Shown: positions 5,332 through 5,590 of the stretch, one piece after another | Layout: every line of letters starts with the position of its first letter | How positions within the stretch are numbered: position 1 is the stretch's first letter | NCBI GenBank assembly: GCA_947455585.1 | Contig: CANGOY010000140.1 | Coordinates: forward strand, 1 to 5,590 | Direction: 5' to 3' | Length of the DNA: 5,590 nucleotides | Source: Comamonadaceae bacterium | Lineage (GTDB): Bacteria; Pseudomonadota; Gammaproteobacteria; Burkholderiales; Burkholderiaceae_C | Notes under the pieces: model-generated | The model's database searches: none | Seen by the model: only the letters and a program-made list of their open reading frames with translations | Told to the model about the DNA's origin: nothing | Program-made: the position numbers and the translations under genes

Positions 5332-5590
5332 CTATGGGTTCGCGCGAAAGACGCCATAAGCCAGCATCAACAAAGTACCGGTCAATAAGGCTGGCACCAA
5401 GCGACGCTGCGGGCTAGACACCATCACACCCAAGCTGAGTGCGCATATCAACACGCGCAACCCCATTGGCACAGTTGCCAACAAGCCCAGCGGCATCAAA
5501 ATCATGCGCACCGTCAAGGCAGTCACCATGGCGTAAGTCACAGCGGAGAGCCAACGAAACACCTCGCTGTCTTGGTGAATATGGCCTGAC
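5332..5590 (-). CDS. azlD: AzlD-family branched-chain amino acid export subunit (5' end missing)
   Basis: Partial gene running off the right edge; only the C-terminal 86 residues are visible, ending in a TAG stop. They form an almost wholly hydrophobic protein with segments around VFRWLSAVTYAMVTALTVRM, the following LRVLICALSLGVMVS and the final LVPALLTGTLLMLAYGVF. AzlD proteins are about 100-110 residues with three or four helices, and they pair with AzlC to export branched-chain amino acids. The basic-Pro-flanked helices and the short total size fit. The reading frame stays open from 5562 to the edge; the apparent GTG at 5562 is an internal valine, not a start. An azlC gene just off the right edge would be expected. 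The assignment is by resemblance to AzlD, with no diagnostic catalytic motif to confirm it. Confidence 0.65.
   Translation of the reverse strand, partial: SGHIHQDSEVFRWLSAVTYAMVTALTVRMILMPLGLLATVPMGLRVLICALSLGVMVSSPQRRLVPALLTGTLLMLAYGVFRANP

Noticed and set aside
1..5590. CRISPR array, tRNA, riboswitch or toxin-antitoxin pair
   Set aside because: No regularly spaced repeats, no cloverleaf, and no spacer or leader long enough with recognisable riboswitch structure; no small paired ORFs with plausible starts outside the assigned genes.

Overview
The window looks like chromosomal DNA from a betaproteobacterium of the order Burkholderiales, most likely Comamonadaceae-like (Limnohabitans / Rhodoferax / Polaromonas type). 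This rests on the flavour of the proteins, the moderate-to-high GC content and the surE-pcm-nlpD gene order. The genus is inferred from memory of such proteins, not from a search.

Layout. Positions 1-147 hold the 3' end of a group II intron on the + strand. Domain V folds with a CGC triad and a two-base bulge, domain VI has a bulged adenosine at 140, and the intron body lies off the left edge. Its 3' splice point is 18 bp beyond the stop codon of a minus-strand gene for a small GlcG/HbpS-type (DUF336) protein (165-572). A 170-bp divergent spacer (573-742) follows. It carries a near-consensus sigma-32 (heat shock) promoter reading right into a Bax-inhibitor-1/YccA-family seven-helix membrane protein (743-1429). 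A strong hairpin at 1447-1476 can terminate transcription from both directions.

Right of that hairpin, four genes run leftward on the minus strand as a tight operon: surE (5276-4518), pcm (4521-3718), an nlpD-like lipoprotein (3701-2898) and rlmD (2898-1504). surE/pcm overlap as ATGA and nlpD/rlmD as TGATG, and 16 bp separate pcm from nlpD. The far right edge carries the 3' part of a probable azlD gene (5332-5590), also on the minus strand and upstream of surE.

How the genes fit together. surE, pcm and nlpD are the known stationary-phase/stress cluster: nucleotide phosphatase, isoaspartyl protein repair and amidase activation at the divisome. In E. coli and many other proteobacteria rpoS follows nlpD; here the next gene is instead the 23S rRNA m5U methyltransferase rlmD, and no rpoS is in the window. 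The heat-shock promoter on the YccA-like gene suggests a second, separate stress link, because E. coli YccA is a substrate and modulator of FtsH, the protease that degrades sigma-32.

I see no clear evidence of a wholly new system. The best leads are the intron end, the sigma-32 promoter on the BI-1 gene, the degenerate zinc site of the NlpD-like protein and the rpoS-less operon. There is no gene-free stretch over 300 bp.
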